From Acinetobacter sp. A47 (GTDB lineage: Bacteria; Pseudomonadota; Gammaproteobacteria; Pseudomonadales; Moraxellaceae), in assembly GCF_000805455.1 (NCBI RefSeq), contig NZ_JSUS01000012.1, positions 186,001 through 250,000 of the forward strand: a stretch of DNA of 64,000 nt. Reading direction: 5' to 3'. The position numbers and the translations under genes were made by a program. The notes beneath the pieces were generated by a model. That model was not told the origin of the DNA. It did no database searches and saw only the letters and a list, made by a program, of their open reading frames with translations. Positions 57,011-64,000 of the stretch are shown piece after piece (position 1 is the first letter of the stretch; every line of letters starts with the position of its first letter).

Positions 57011-57172
57011 ATGACTTCAACGATCTTGCTACCTGTCATCACCTTGGGTCTGGCGATTGGCGTAGGACGTATGGGAACCATTGTTAAGGATGCAATGCGT
57101 GTAGATTTTACCACTGATATGGATGTTGACTATGAACCTGCACAAAAAACGGGTAAAGGCACGACTGCATAA
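57011..57172 (+). CDS. Small membrane protein, second of a related pair
   Basis: This 53-residue protein starts at ATG 57011, 11 bases after GAGG, 40 bases downstream of its partner. It has one membrane helix, LLPVITLGLAIGVGRMGTIV, shared with the 32-residue partner, and a longer acidic C-terminus (FTTDMDVDYEP) that ends in a basic stretch. It could be a helper subunit of a membrane complex or a small stress protein. A good terminator follows. Confidence 0.65.
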   Translation: MTSTILLPVITLGLAIGVGRMGTIVKDAMRVDFTTDMDVDYEPAQKTGKGTTA

Positions 57173-57193
57173 TCTTTGCGCTAGCCCTATCTA

Positions 57194-57227
57194 AAAAGCC
57201 CTGTAAATCAATGACAGGGCTTTTTTA
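57194..57227. terminator. Bidirectional intrinsic terminator
   Basis: AAAAAGCCCTGT and ACAGGGCTTTTT form a stem with nine-base loop. It ends the small-protein operon and the HExxH gene, whose stop codon lies in its T-run. Confidence 0.85.
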
Positions 57228-57770
57228 TGTCCTCAAAATAATATTGGGAATTCTTTTTAAGAAGATATCGCGGGCAATATCTCCCTGTTGTTCGATGTTA
57301 TAGTCGCAGAAAGCCTTATCGGGATCGAATTGGTATTGATAAGGATCGTAATACTTAAAGCTGAGGTAATACCCGAGTTGCAGGATGGCTCCTTTCAGGA
57401 TGACATTGGTCTGCTGTTGAAACTGTAAAATATGTGCCAGTTCATGGATAAAAATCCCCTGCAAGGCGATTGAGCACTTTGAATAATCGGCACAAAAATA
57501 TTTTTGATGGACAAACAGGTTGCCGTTGGGGGCCATGAAAATATTGTCGGGTTGCCAAGGCAGGTAAGGGGTGTTAAAAATCTTGACCGCGGTATAGTCA
57601 ATCAGGTTGCCAAACACAGGACGTGCCATTTCAATCTCGCCAGAAGTTAAGCCGCGATAGTGAAACTGATTCATTTTGAGGTAAAGCATCAGGCTGGAAA
57701 TGAACCGGTTTTTTAATTGATCTAGCCCTTGTTGAATTACTTTGATCATCTGACCTTCAAACATGAACAA
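57225..57770 (-). CDS. HExxH-motif protein (putative metallopeptidase, Vgr-related/DUF4157-like)
   Basis: This 181-residue protein has a zinc-type motif in FIHELAHILQFQQ (HELAH at 109-113) and the segment NIFMAPNGNLFVHQKYFCADYSKC before it. This arrangement is seen in proteins annotated as Vgr-related or DUF4157-like, some encoded near secretion systems. There is no signal peptide and no neighbouring secretion genes. A third zinc ligand is not obvious. It is an isolated minus-strand gene between a small-protein operon and hemJ. Activity is inferred only from the motif. Confidence 0.65.
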   Translation of the reverse strand: MFMFEGQMIKVIQQGLDQLKNRFISSLMLYLKMNQFHYRGLTSGEIEMARPVFGNLIDYTAVKIFNTPYLPWQPDNIFMAPNGNLFVHQKYFCADYSKCSIALQGIFIHELAHILQFQQQTNVILKGAILQLGYYLSFKYYDPYQYQFDPDKAFCDYNIEQQGDIARDIFLKRIPNIILRT

Positions 57771-57793
57771 TACAGGATTTATTTTATTCTAGA

Positions 57794-57826
57794 ATAAAAA
57801 AACCTCAGTTAAAACTGAGGTTTTAC
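57794..57826 (-). terminator. Intrinsic terminator overlapping the hemJ stop
   Basis: AACCTCAGTT and AACTGAGGTT flank a two-base centre, with seven A before it (a T-run on the minus strand). The hemJ stop codon is inside the stem. Confidence 0.7.
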
Positions 57827-58261
57827 AACAACTAAAATAACCACTGCAAATAAAATCAGGGTTGGCATCTCATTAAAGAAGCGCCAGAACCTATGTGACT
57901 TGTAATGGGCATTGCCAATCAGCTTTTTACGGTAATAACCACATACCAGGTGATAAATCACCAGCAGGCCGACCAAGCCTACCTTGAGATAAAACCATAA
58001 GGCGTCATGATAATGCCGGGTTGCATCTCCCCAGTCGACCAGAAAGTGGGCGGTAACTAAGGTGGCAATCATAGACGGCCACATAATGCCGCGATACAGC
58101 TTGCGTTCCATCACCTCAAAGCGTTGATGACTGACAGCATCTTCACTCATGGCGTGGTAGACATAGAGACGAGGAAGGTAGAACAATGCTGCAAACCAGC
58201 AAACTACCGCAATAATATGTAATGCTTTTACCCACAAGAAAGCATCAGAAGGTGCATCCAT
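57809..58261 (-). CDS. hemJ: Protoporphyrinogen IX oxidase HemJ
   Basis: HemJ oxidises protoporphyrinogen IX to protoporphyrin IX in bacteria that lack HemG and HemY, as first shown in Acinetobacter and cyanobacteria. The 150-residue membrane protein has four helices, the conserved histidine in VKALHIIAVVCWFA (His15), and the lysine in WFYLKVGLVGLLVIYH. It stands alone downstream of fabB on the same strand. Confidence 0.9.
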   Translation of the reverse strand: MDAPSDAFLWVKALHIIAVVCWFAALFYLPRLYVYHAMSEDAVSHQRFEVMERKLYRGIMWPSMIATLVTAHFLVDWGDATRHYHDALWFYLKVGLVGLLVIYHLVCGYYRKKLIGNAHYKSHRFWRFFNEMPTLILFAVVILVVVKPQF

Positions 58262-58561
58262 CGATAATCCTCAGTGAGAGGAGGGGGCTGATATTTAGTC
58301 ATGCTCGTGATCGATCCAAACCCTGAAAACGACATGACATCTGACCATGAGATTTGCATGGACAGATGTCATAACGAAGTTTTAGCCATCACACTTTGGC
58401 TCAGGGATATTTTATTTGCGGAACGCTGTTCCTGAAGCTGCATTATGTTACACAGCTATAAGGATTGCTCATCACCTGAAATGACCGGATTGCTCTAGTC
58501 ATGTCTGGATTGGCTTAAAATACCCTTGGCCGCAAGCATTTGTGAAATGTCAACAGACCCT
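58262..58561. other. Intergenic region between fabB and hemJ with a hairpin
   Basis: This 300-base gap on the minus strand holds no ORF. A notable 15-base inverted repeat with one mismatch lies at 58335-58371 (TGACATCTGACCATG, seven-base loop, CATGGACAGATGTCA). It could shape the end of the fabB transcript or be part of a small RNA. The hemJ promoter should also be here. Confidence 0.5.
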
Positions 58562-59791
58562 CTACGCATCCCACTTCTTGAAAATAAGGCAGGCGTTTAC
58601 ACCGCCAAAGCCGAAACTGTTACTCATCACAGTATTCAGTTTTGCCTCGCGTTTTTCAAGTACAATATCGAAACCTTGTGCGCCTTCATCCAGCTCGGTC
58701 ACGTTAATGTTAGGTGCAATGAAGTCATTTTGCATCATTAATACAGAGTAAATGGCTTCCTGAACACCAGCAGCCCCCAGACTGTGACCAGTCATGGATT
58801 TGGTCGAGCTCAGTGGTGGAACCTTGCCTTCACCAAATGCACGTTCCATTGCTTTAAGTTCGGTTACGTCACCTGCTGGTGTTGAAGTACCGTGTGTGTT
58901 GACGTAGTCAATATGCTCTACACCATGCTGTTTTGCTTCATCCAGTGCCATGATGATACAGCGTGTTGCACCTTCACCACTTGGTGCAACCATGTCTGCA
59001 CCATCACTATTGGCAGCATAGCCAACCACTTCAGCCAGAATGTTTGCACCACGCGCCTGCGCATGTTCAAGTGACTCAAGTACCACGAAACCGCCGCCAC
59101 CTGCGATGACGAAACCGTCGCGGTCTTTTGAATATGGACGAGATGCGGTTTCCGGTGTGTCGTTATACTTTGAGCACAATGCTCCCATGGCATCGAACAG
59201 CAAGCTTTGTGACCAATGGTCTTCTTCACCGCCACCCGCTAGCATCAGGTCCTGTTTGCCCAGCTGAATCAGGTTGTAGGCATAACCGATGGCATCGGCA
59301 GAAGTTGCACATGCACTGGTAATAGAATGGGCGATCCCTTGAAGTTTTAAGGCCACACCAACGTTGGCGGTAATGGTGTTGCTCATGTTGCGGGGAACGA
59401 AGAAAGGACCGATTTTACGCGCACCTTTTTCTTCTAGCAATTTAACCATCTCTGCAACAGAGGCTGTTGAGTTGCCACCTGAACCGCCCGCAATGCCGTA
59501 ACGTGGGTTGTTGGCCAGGTCTTCTTGTTTCAGGCCTGCATGTTCTACGGCTGCGATTGCAGCGTTATAGGCATACATGGCACATACGCCCATGAAGCGT
59601 TTCAGTTTACGGTCGATTCCGTCAAAATCCTGCTCAGCTGCTGCGCTGACATGACTCTTAAAATTAAGTTCGGCATAAGTTGGGTTAAAACGTGTTCCCG
59701 AGATTCCATTTTTTAAAGAATGAGTGACCTCTTCTAAAGAGTTACCGATACATGAGTTAATGCCCATACCAGTGATTACAACACGTTTCAT
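58562..59791 (-). CDS. fabB: 3-oxoacyl-ACP synthase I (FabB-type)
   Basis: This 409-residue condensing enzyme has the Cys-His-His triad: Cys161 in SACATSADAIG, His300 in VNTHGTSTPAGD and His336 in SMTGHSLGAAG, with Lys331. The N-terminus MKRVVITGMGI and the two-histidine pattern fit FabB/FabF. FabB is needed in unsaturated fatty-acid synthesis. FabB and FabF are hard to tell apart; the SACATSADAIG motif and the KRFMGVC segment favour FabB. It is separated from the fabD-fabG-acpP cluster. Confidence 0.88.
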   Translation of the reverse strand: MKRVVITGMGINSCIGNSLEEVTHSLKNGISGTRFNPTYAELNFKSHVSAAAEQDFDGIDRKLKRFMGVCAMYAYNAAIAAVEHAGLKQEDLANNPRYGIAGGSGGNSTASVAEMVKLLEEKGARKIGPFFVPRNMSNTITANVGVALKLQGIAHSITSACATSADAIGYAYNLIQLGKQDLMLAGGGEEDHWSQSLLFDAMGALCSKYNDTPETASRPYSKDRDGFVIAGGGGFVVLESLEHAQARGANILAEVVGYAANSDGADMVAPSGEGATRCIIMALDEAKQHGVEHIDYVNTHGTSTPAGDVTELKAMERAFGEGKVPPLSSTKSMTGHSLGAAGVQEAIYSVLMMQNDFIAPNINVTELDEGAQGFDIVLEKREAKLNTVMSNSFGFGGVNACLIFKKWDA

Positions 59792-60012
59792 TTACAGATC
59801 CCTTTTATGGTAATACCAAGCCCTGTGTATCTCGCTATGAATACAATTGAGGAGAAAATAACGATGAAAATGGCTTATGAGTGAATGACACCATGATAGC
59901 AGAAAGGTTTTTTATTTCTTATGGCAAATTTTATGTCTATTTCCAGTTATGTAAATATTCGTAAATATTGCATTTATGGTGACGAAACGTAATGAAAGTA
60001 CACACATAAAAG

Positions 60013-60041
60013 TTGAGATAAATCTGCATTCAACCTAGTAT
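60013..60041 (+). promoter_or_regulatory. Candidate promoter of the EcsC-family gene
   Basis: TTGAGA (60013-60018), 17 bases, TAGTAT (60036-60041), about 40 bases before the gene. Confidence 0.5.
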
Positions 60042-60080
60042 TTACCTAGACATGCACAGCTTACATAACAGAGGTACTTG

Positions 60081-61430
60081 ATGACAAAATCTAAAAACAA
60101 GCAATCTTCAGGTTTATTTGCACAGGCCTTTGGAGTGGCTAAAAAGCTCAGTTCAGAATTACAAAAACTTCAAGTGGCGCCAGTTACATCTGGGGCTGAT
60201 CTTGCAAACGCTTCAAATACGGTTGAAGGCAAGGCACGTTTTAAAAGCCCGTTTGAAGTGGAGAAATACGAAAGCCCGCAACAGATGCTACGTCAACAGT
60301 TTCCAAAACTTTCACATCAGTTTCTGGGCCGTCATTACAGCCGTGTGAACCGGATCGCCTCTTTTGTCTCGCCTGATTTGAGTGAAAAAGCATCTGACTA
60401 TTTATTCCAGTGGCTCAACGAGTTTAGTTCAAATAGCTCCCTGACAGAAAAGATCCTTGAAGAGGCCGGGGTCAAGGACATTATGGAGCTCACTACAGAT
60501 ACGGGACGTTCACAGCGTTTAAGTCAGGCGTTGATTGAGCAGAACAAGTTATTGGCAGCAGTGCAGGGTGCAGTGACCGGGGCAACAGGTGTCTGGGGCG
60601 CGGCGATTGATATTCCCGCTTCAATTGTCTTGACCTTGCGTACAATCTATCAGACTGGCCGCTCACATGGCTTTGATTTGTCAGAACAGGCCGATCAGGA
60701 CATCGTGGCATTTATCTTTAAAGAAATTGATCTCAGTCTGGTTGCAGAAAAACAAACCTTGCTGGTGGCCTTGAAGGCACTGAAGTCGATGCTGGAAACA
60801 CATGATTTACAGCAATTCCAACAATTGCTCGGATCAGACAATGATTTTGATCTGGTTAAGAAATGGCTGGTGAATGACGAAGGGCAATTCAAGTGGGAGT
60901 GGTTAAACCATATTCCTCAAGTGTCTGTGGTGGGCAAGCTGACACCTGTTGCCGGAGCGGCATTAAGTGGTTTTTATAGCTGGCGGTTGCTTGAAGATGT
61001 AGGACACAAGGCACAATCTGTTTTTGGAGCTGCACGTTTCTACTTAAACGAGCATTCGGAGGAAAATATTTCCCCATTAGAGGCCTATTATAAAGCTGAA
61101 GCATTATTGAAAAAAACCACGCCGCGCCTGTTAAACGTATCGGAAGCTGATACCCATAAGGCTGCAAACCTAGATGCCCCTAAAAATGATGTCATTACCC
61201 ATGTCTCAATCCAGGCCAAAGAAACCACGGCTGACAAGCCACCTGTAGATGAAAAAGTGGAAGAGGGCATTCAGCAGCTTGCAGAGCAATACGTGGTTGA
61301 ACATGAACACACAGAACAGCAGCCCGCCTTGAAAGACAAACAGGATGAAGAATTTGACGAGTTTGCAACGGAGTCCGGCACTGAAGCAAAACCACTGGAT
61401 GTAGAGCCTGCTTCTACCAAACACAGCTAA
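60081..61430 (+). CDS. EcsC-family protein
   Basis: This 449-residue protein contains an EcsC domain, best seen in GAVTGATGVWGAAIDIPASI and LRTIYQTGRSHGFDL (about 155-195). EcsC is the third protein of the B. subtilis Ecs ABC system, and stand-alone EcsC proteins are of unknown role. The start is ATG 60081 behind GAGG. A second hydrophobic part is around 275-300. The last 100 residues are acidic and Glu-rich (DKQDEEFDEFATE) and look disordered. No ecsAB genes are nearby. Confidence 0.85.
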   Translation: MTKSKNKQSSGLFAQAFGVAKKLSSELQKLQVAPVTSGADLANASNTVEGKARFKSPFEVEKYESPQQMLRQQFPKLSHQFLGRHYSRVNRIASFVSPDLSEKASDYLFQWLNEFSSNSSLTEKILEEAGVKDIMELTTDTGRSQRLSQALIEQNKLLAAVQGAVTGATGVWGAAIDIPASIVLTLRTIYQTGRSHGFDLSEQADQDIVAFIFKEIDLSLVAEKQTLLVALKALKSMLETHDLQQFQQLLGSDNDFDLVKKWLVNDEGQFKWEWLNHIPQVSVVGKLTPVAGAALSGFYSWRLLEDVGHKAQSVFGAARFYLNEHSEENISPLEAYYKAEALLKKTTPRLLNVSEADTHKAANLDAPKNDVITHVSIQAKETTADKPPVDEKVEEGIQQLAEQYVVEHEHTEQQPALKDKQDEEFDEFATESGTEAKPLDVEPASTKHS

Positions 61431-61493
61431 TAGCTGTCGATATCTCTGATATCAAAACGTAACAAAGTCAAGAAATGGTCAGCATTTGTCATG

Positions 61494-61522
61494 TTGACCA
61501 TTTTTACTTCTTGGCTTACAAT
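61494..61522 (+). promoter_or_regulatory. Promoter of the str operon
   Basis: TTGACC (61494-61499), 17 bases, TACAAT (61517-61522), about 65 bases before rpsL. Confidence 0.75.
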
Positions 61523-61587
61523 TATGTGCCCTTAAAAAGAGGTTATTTGCTTTTTTTAAGGTTGTTTAATAACGGGAGAATTGCCAA

Positions 61588-61962
61588 ATGGCAACAACAA
61601 ATCAGTTGATCCGTAAGGGTCGTACGACTTTGATTGAAAAATCAAAAGTTCCTGCGTTGAAGGCTTGTCCACAACGTCGTGGTGTATGTACACGTGTTTA
61701 TACTACTACACCTAAAAAACCTAACTCAGCAATGCGTAAGGTTTGCCGTGTTCGCTTGACTTCAGGTTTTGAAGTATCTAGCTACATCGGTGGTGAAGGC
61801 CATAACCTGCAAGAGCACAGTGTTGTTCTTATCCGTGGTGGTCGTGTTAAAGACTTACCAGGTGTACGTTACCATACCGTTCGTGGTTCTTTAGACTGTG
61901 CTGGCGTTAAAGATCGTAACCAGTCACGTTCTAAATACGGTGCTAAACGTCCTAAGAAGTAA
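61588..61962 (+). CDS. rpsL: Ribosomal protein S12
   Basis: S12 (124 residues) lies at the decoding centre of the 30S subunit; mutations give streptomycin resistance. The sequence begins [12 protein letters not shown] and contains [20 protein letters not shown]. The lysine of PKKPNS at the usual position 43 is wild type, as is the segment [19 protein letters not shown] part (here [16 protein letters not shown]). First gene of the str operon. Confidence 0.98.
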   Translation: MATTNQLIRKGRTTLIEKSKVPALKACPQRRGVCTRVYTTTPKKPNSAMRKVCRVRLTSGFEVSSYIGGEGHNLQEHSVVLIRGGRVKDLPGVRYHTVRGSLDCAGVKDRNQSRSKYGAKRPKK

Positions 61963-62049
61963 TTCTAGGTTACTAGCCCAAGCAACCCTTTAGCGTTTCG
62001 CTTGTTTGAATTCTTCATAGATTTGTAATTCAAGCGACGTATAGTAAGG

Positions 62050-62104
62050 CCAGCGTCGTGTACATGACACTTGTACAAACTGCTGGATTATCCTGAAGTG
62101 TCAT
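62050..62104 (+). promoter_or_regulatory. Two mutually exclusive hairpins before rpsG
   Basis: Hairpin A pairs CCAGC (62050-62054) with GCTGG (62082-62086) and GTACA (62060-62064) with TGTAC (62072-62076). Hairpin B pairs ATGACACTT (62064-62072) with AAGTGTCAT (62096-62104). The two share bases, so only one can form. Hairpin B lies 18 bases before the rpsG start. In E. coli S7 represses its own mRNA by binding the rpsL-rpsG spacer, so this is a candidate for the same control. Confidence 0.5.
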
Positions 62105-62122
62105 ATTATTAGGTGTATTAAA

Positions 62123-62593
62123 ATGCCAAGACGTCGCGTAGTCGCTGCTCGTGAGATCCTTCCAGATCCAAAATTCAGCAGCCAAACAATCGCTAAATTC
62201 ATGAACCACGTAATGCAAGATGGTAAAAAATCTATTGCTGAAAGTATCGTTTACGGTGCTTTAGACCGCGTTCAAGAAAAAAACAAAGTAGACCCAGTTG
62301 AATTCTTCGAGAGCACTCTTGAAAAAGTTCGTCCTATGGTCGAAGTAAAAGCACGCCGTGTTGGTGGTGCTACTTATCAAGTACCTATGGAAGTACGCCC
62401 ATCCCGTCGTACTGCCTTAGCAATGCGTTGGTTAGTAGATGCTGCTGCTAAGCGTTCTGAAAAAACGATGGCTTTACGTCTTGCTGGTGAGTTGCTTGAT
62501 GCAGCTGAAGGTAAAGGTGCAGCGATCAAAAAACGTGAAGACGTGCATCGTATGGCTGAAGCCAACAAAGCCTTCTCTCACTACCGTTTCTAA
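62123..62593 (+). CDS. rpsG: Ribosomal protein S7
   Basis: S7 (156 residues) nucleates assembly of the 30S head by binding 16S rRNA. It begins [18 protein letters not shown] and contains [16 protein letters not shown], both diagnostic. It lies 160 bases after rpsL; the spacer is longer than in E. coli and strongly structured. It is followed by fusA after 177 bases. Confidence 0.98.
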   Translation: MPRRRVVAAREILPDPKFSSQTIAKFMNHVMQDGKKSIAESIVYGALDRVQEKNKVDPVEFFESTLEKVRPMVEVKARRVGGATYQVPMEVRPSRRTALAMRWLVDAAAKRSEKTMALRLAGELLDAAEGKGAAIKKREDVHRMAEANKAFSHYRF

Positions 62594-62627
62594 GCGGATA
62601 AAACAGTCCCTAATCAGGAGAATATTC

Positions 62628-62690
62628 ATGCGTACTGCAGCTCGATTCAACATCGCTCTCTATCAAAGTGGAGGCTTTGCGGGTATTTAA
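62628..62690 (+). CDS. Short ORF with strong ribosome-binding site (possible leader peptide)
   Basis: The 20-codon ORF MRTAARFNIALYQSGGFAGI starts with ATG after CAGGAG at good spacing and ends in TAA. It lies in the rpsG-fusA gap, 34 bases after rpsG. A hairpin (CGCATCAAT/ATTGGTGCG, 62713-62733) follows 22 bases after its stop. It may be a leader peptide for fusA, a small protein, or chance. I know of no such ORF in the E. coli str operon. Confidence 0.4.
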   Translation: MRTAARFNIALYQSGGFAGI

Positions 62691-62770
62691 GTTGCCTGCC
62701 TGGATATTCGTGCGCATCAATTTAATTGGTGCGTCCTGTTTTAAATATAACATTTAGGAATGTAGACATC

Positions 62771-64000
62771 ATGGCTCGCCAAACCCCTATTACTCGTTAC
62801 CGTAACATCGGTATTTCTGCGCACATTGACGCAGGTAAAACAACTACAACTGAACGTATCTTGTTCTACACAGGTGTATCTCACAAAATCGGTGAAGTAC
62901 ACGACGGTGCAGCAACAATGGACTGGATGGAACAAGAGCAAGAGCGTGGTATTACCATTACCTCGGCTGCTACAACTTGTTTCTGGTCTGGTATGGCTAA
63001 CCAATTCCCGCAACACCGTATCAACGTAATTGATACACCGGGACACGTAGACTTCACGATTGAAGTTGAACGTTCTATGCGTGTTCTTGACGGTGCGTGC
63101 ATGGTTTACTGTGCAGTTGGTGGTGTACAGCCTCAGTCTGAAACTGTATGGCGTCAAGCGAACAAGTATAAAGTGCCTCGTTTAGCATTCGTGAACAAGA
63201 TGGACCGTACTGGTGCCAACTTCTTCCGTGTTGTTGAACAAATGAAAACACGTTTGGGCGGTAACCCTGTGCCAATCGTTGTGCCAATCGGTGCTGAAGA
63301 TACATTCCAAGGTGTTGTTGACCTTATCGAAATGAAGGCAATCATTTGGGATGAAGCTTCTCAAGGTATGAAGTTTGAATACGGCGATATCCCTGCTGAC
63401 CTGGTTGATACTGCTCAAGAATGGCGTACCAACATGGTTGAAGCGGCTGCTGAAGCTTCTGAAGAGTTAATGGACAAGTACCTAGAAGAAGGTGATCTTT
63501 CTAAAGAAGACATCATCGCTGGTTTACGTACTCGTACATTGGCTTCTGAAATCCAGGTTATGCTTTGTGGTTCTGCGTTCAAGAACAAAGGTGTACAACG
63601 TATGTTGGACGCTGTAATCCAGTTCTTGCCATCGCCTACAGAAGTTAAAGCGATCGAAGGTATCCTTGACGATAAAGATGAAACTAAAGCATCTCGTGAA
63701 GCATCTGACGAAGCGCCGTTCTCTGCACTTGCGTTCAAAATCATGAACGACAAGTTCGTAGGTAACTTAACATTCGTACGTGTTTACTCTGGTGTTCTTA
63801 AACAAGGTGATCCGGTTTATAACCCAGTTAAATCTAAGCGTGAACGTATCGGTCGTATCGTGCAAATGCACGCAAACGAGCGTCAAGATCTTGATGAAAT
63901 CCGTGCAGGTGATATCGCAGCGTGTGTAGGTCTTAAAGACGTTACTACGGGTGATACACTTTGTGATGAGAAAAACATCATTACACTTGAGCGTATGGAA
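62771..64000 (+). CDS. fusA: Elongation factor G, 5' part (cut by window end)
   Basis: EF-G is the GTPase that moves tRNA and mRNA during translation and helps split ribosomes. The reading frame is open from ATG 62771 to the window end, so about 410 of roughly 700 residues are seen. G1 is AHIDAGKTT (about 18-26), G3 is DTPGHVDF, and G4 is NKMD. The domain II start is just before the end. The gene is third in the str operon; tufA probably follows outside the window. Confidence 0.97.
   Translation, partial: MARQTPITRYRNIGISAHIDAGKTTTTERILFYTGVSHKIGEVHDGAATMDWMEQEQERGITITSAATTCFWSGMANQFPQHRINVIDTPGHVDFTIEVERSMRVLDGACMVYCAVGGVQPQSETVWRQANKYKVPRLAFVNKMDRTGANFFRVVEQMKTRLGGNPVPIVVPIGAEDTFQGVVDLIEMKAIIWDEASQGMKFEYGDIPADLVDTAQEWRTNMVEAAAEASEELMDKYLEEGDLSKEDIIAGLRTRTLASEIQVMLCGSAFKNKGVQRMLDAVIQFLPSPTEVKAIEGILDDKDETKASREASDEAPFSALAFKIMNDKFVGNLTFVRVYSGVLKQGDPVYNPVKSKRERIGRIVQMHANERQDLDEIRAGDIAACVGLKDVTTGDTLCDEKNIITLERME

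Noticed and set aside
59864..59884. Six-codon ORF with a GAGGAG ribosome-binding site upstream of fabB (plus strand)
   Set aside because: Too short to judge and on the opposite strand of the fabB leader. The purine run can arise by chance.

Overview
The window is a chromosomal segment of a gammaproteobacterium, most probably an Acinetobacter species (Moraxellaceae). The grounds are moderately AT-rich DNA with densely packed genes, a class A RNase P RNA, an ispE-tRNA(Gln)x4-prs arrangement, a HemJ-type protoporphyrinogen oxidase, and housekeeping proteins that read as Acinetobacter-like. The genus is inferred from recognition; no database search was run. No phage, insertion sequence, CRISPR array or restriction system is visible.

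Layout. 1-4359: biotin genes bioA-bioF-bioC-(small membrane protein)-bioD, tightly overlapping. 4386-5483: a lone secreted S41-like protein. 5794-11122 (minus): TonB-ExbB-ExbD-ExbD and a large TonB-dependent receptor. 11768-21298 (plus): two solute-binding proteins, a secreted M3 oligopeptidase, two permeases and a double ATPase. Together 5.8-21.3 kb looks like one route for carrying peptides across the outer membrane, trimming them in the periplasm and importing them. 21343-26575: rluB, scpB, scpA, a GNAT enzyme, a YciO/YrdC protein and the EF-P hydroxylase epmC. 26672-29730: yceD-rpmF and fabD-fabG-acpP. 29939-33000: a BON-LysM protein, an HMP kinase, a HAD phosphatase, and ribB under an FMN riboswitch. 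33172-36392: two uncharacterised proteins facing a cNMP-binding patatin. 36575-42729 (minus): panD, pth, rplY, prs, four identical tRNA-Gln genes, ispE, lolB and a TPR protein. 42809-50958: hemA, dnaG, bamD, rluD, pgeF, a flavodoxin-like protein, smpB and coaD. 50960-53643: ferredoxin, rnpB, and two identical tRNA-Met cassettes flanking an lrp-like regulator and a DMT exporter. 53644-57172: an unknown helical protein, nadE, and a pair of related tiny membrane proteins. 57225-61430: an HExxH protein, hemJ, fabB and an EcsC-family protein. 61588-64000: the str operon rpsL-rpsG-fusA, with fusA cut by the window end.

Most genes are core metabolism, translation and envelope biogenesis. The less ordinary parts are the integrated TonB/ABC peptide system, the extra membrane gene inside the biotin operon, the tandem small membrane proteins at 56.9-57.2 kb, a 20-codon ORF with a strong ribosome-binding site before fusA, two mutually exclusive hairpins before rpsG, and a nearly leaderless promoter for yceD. 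I found no convincing wholly new defence or mobile system.
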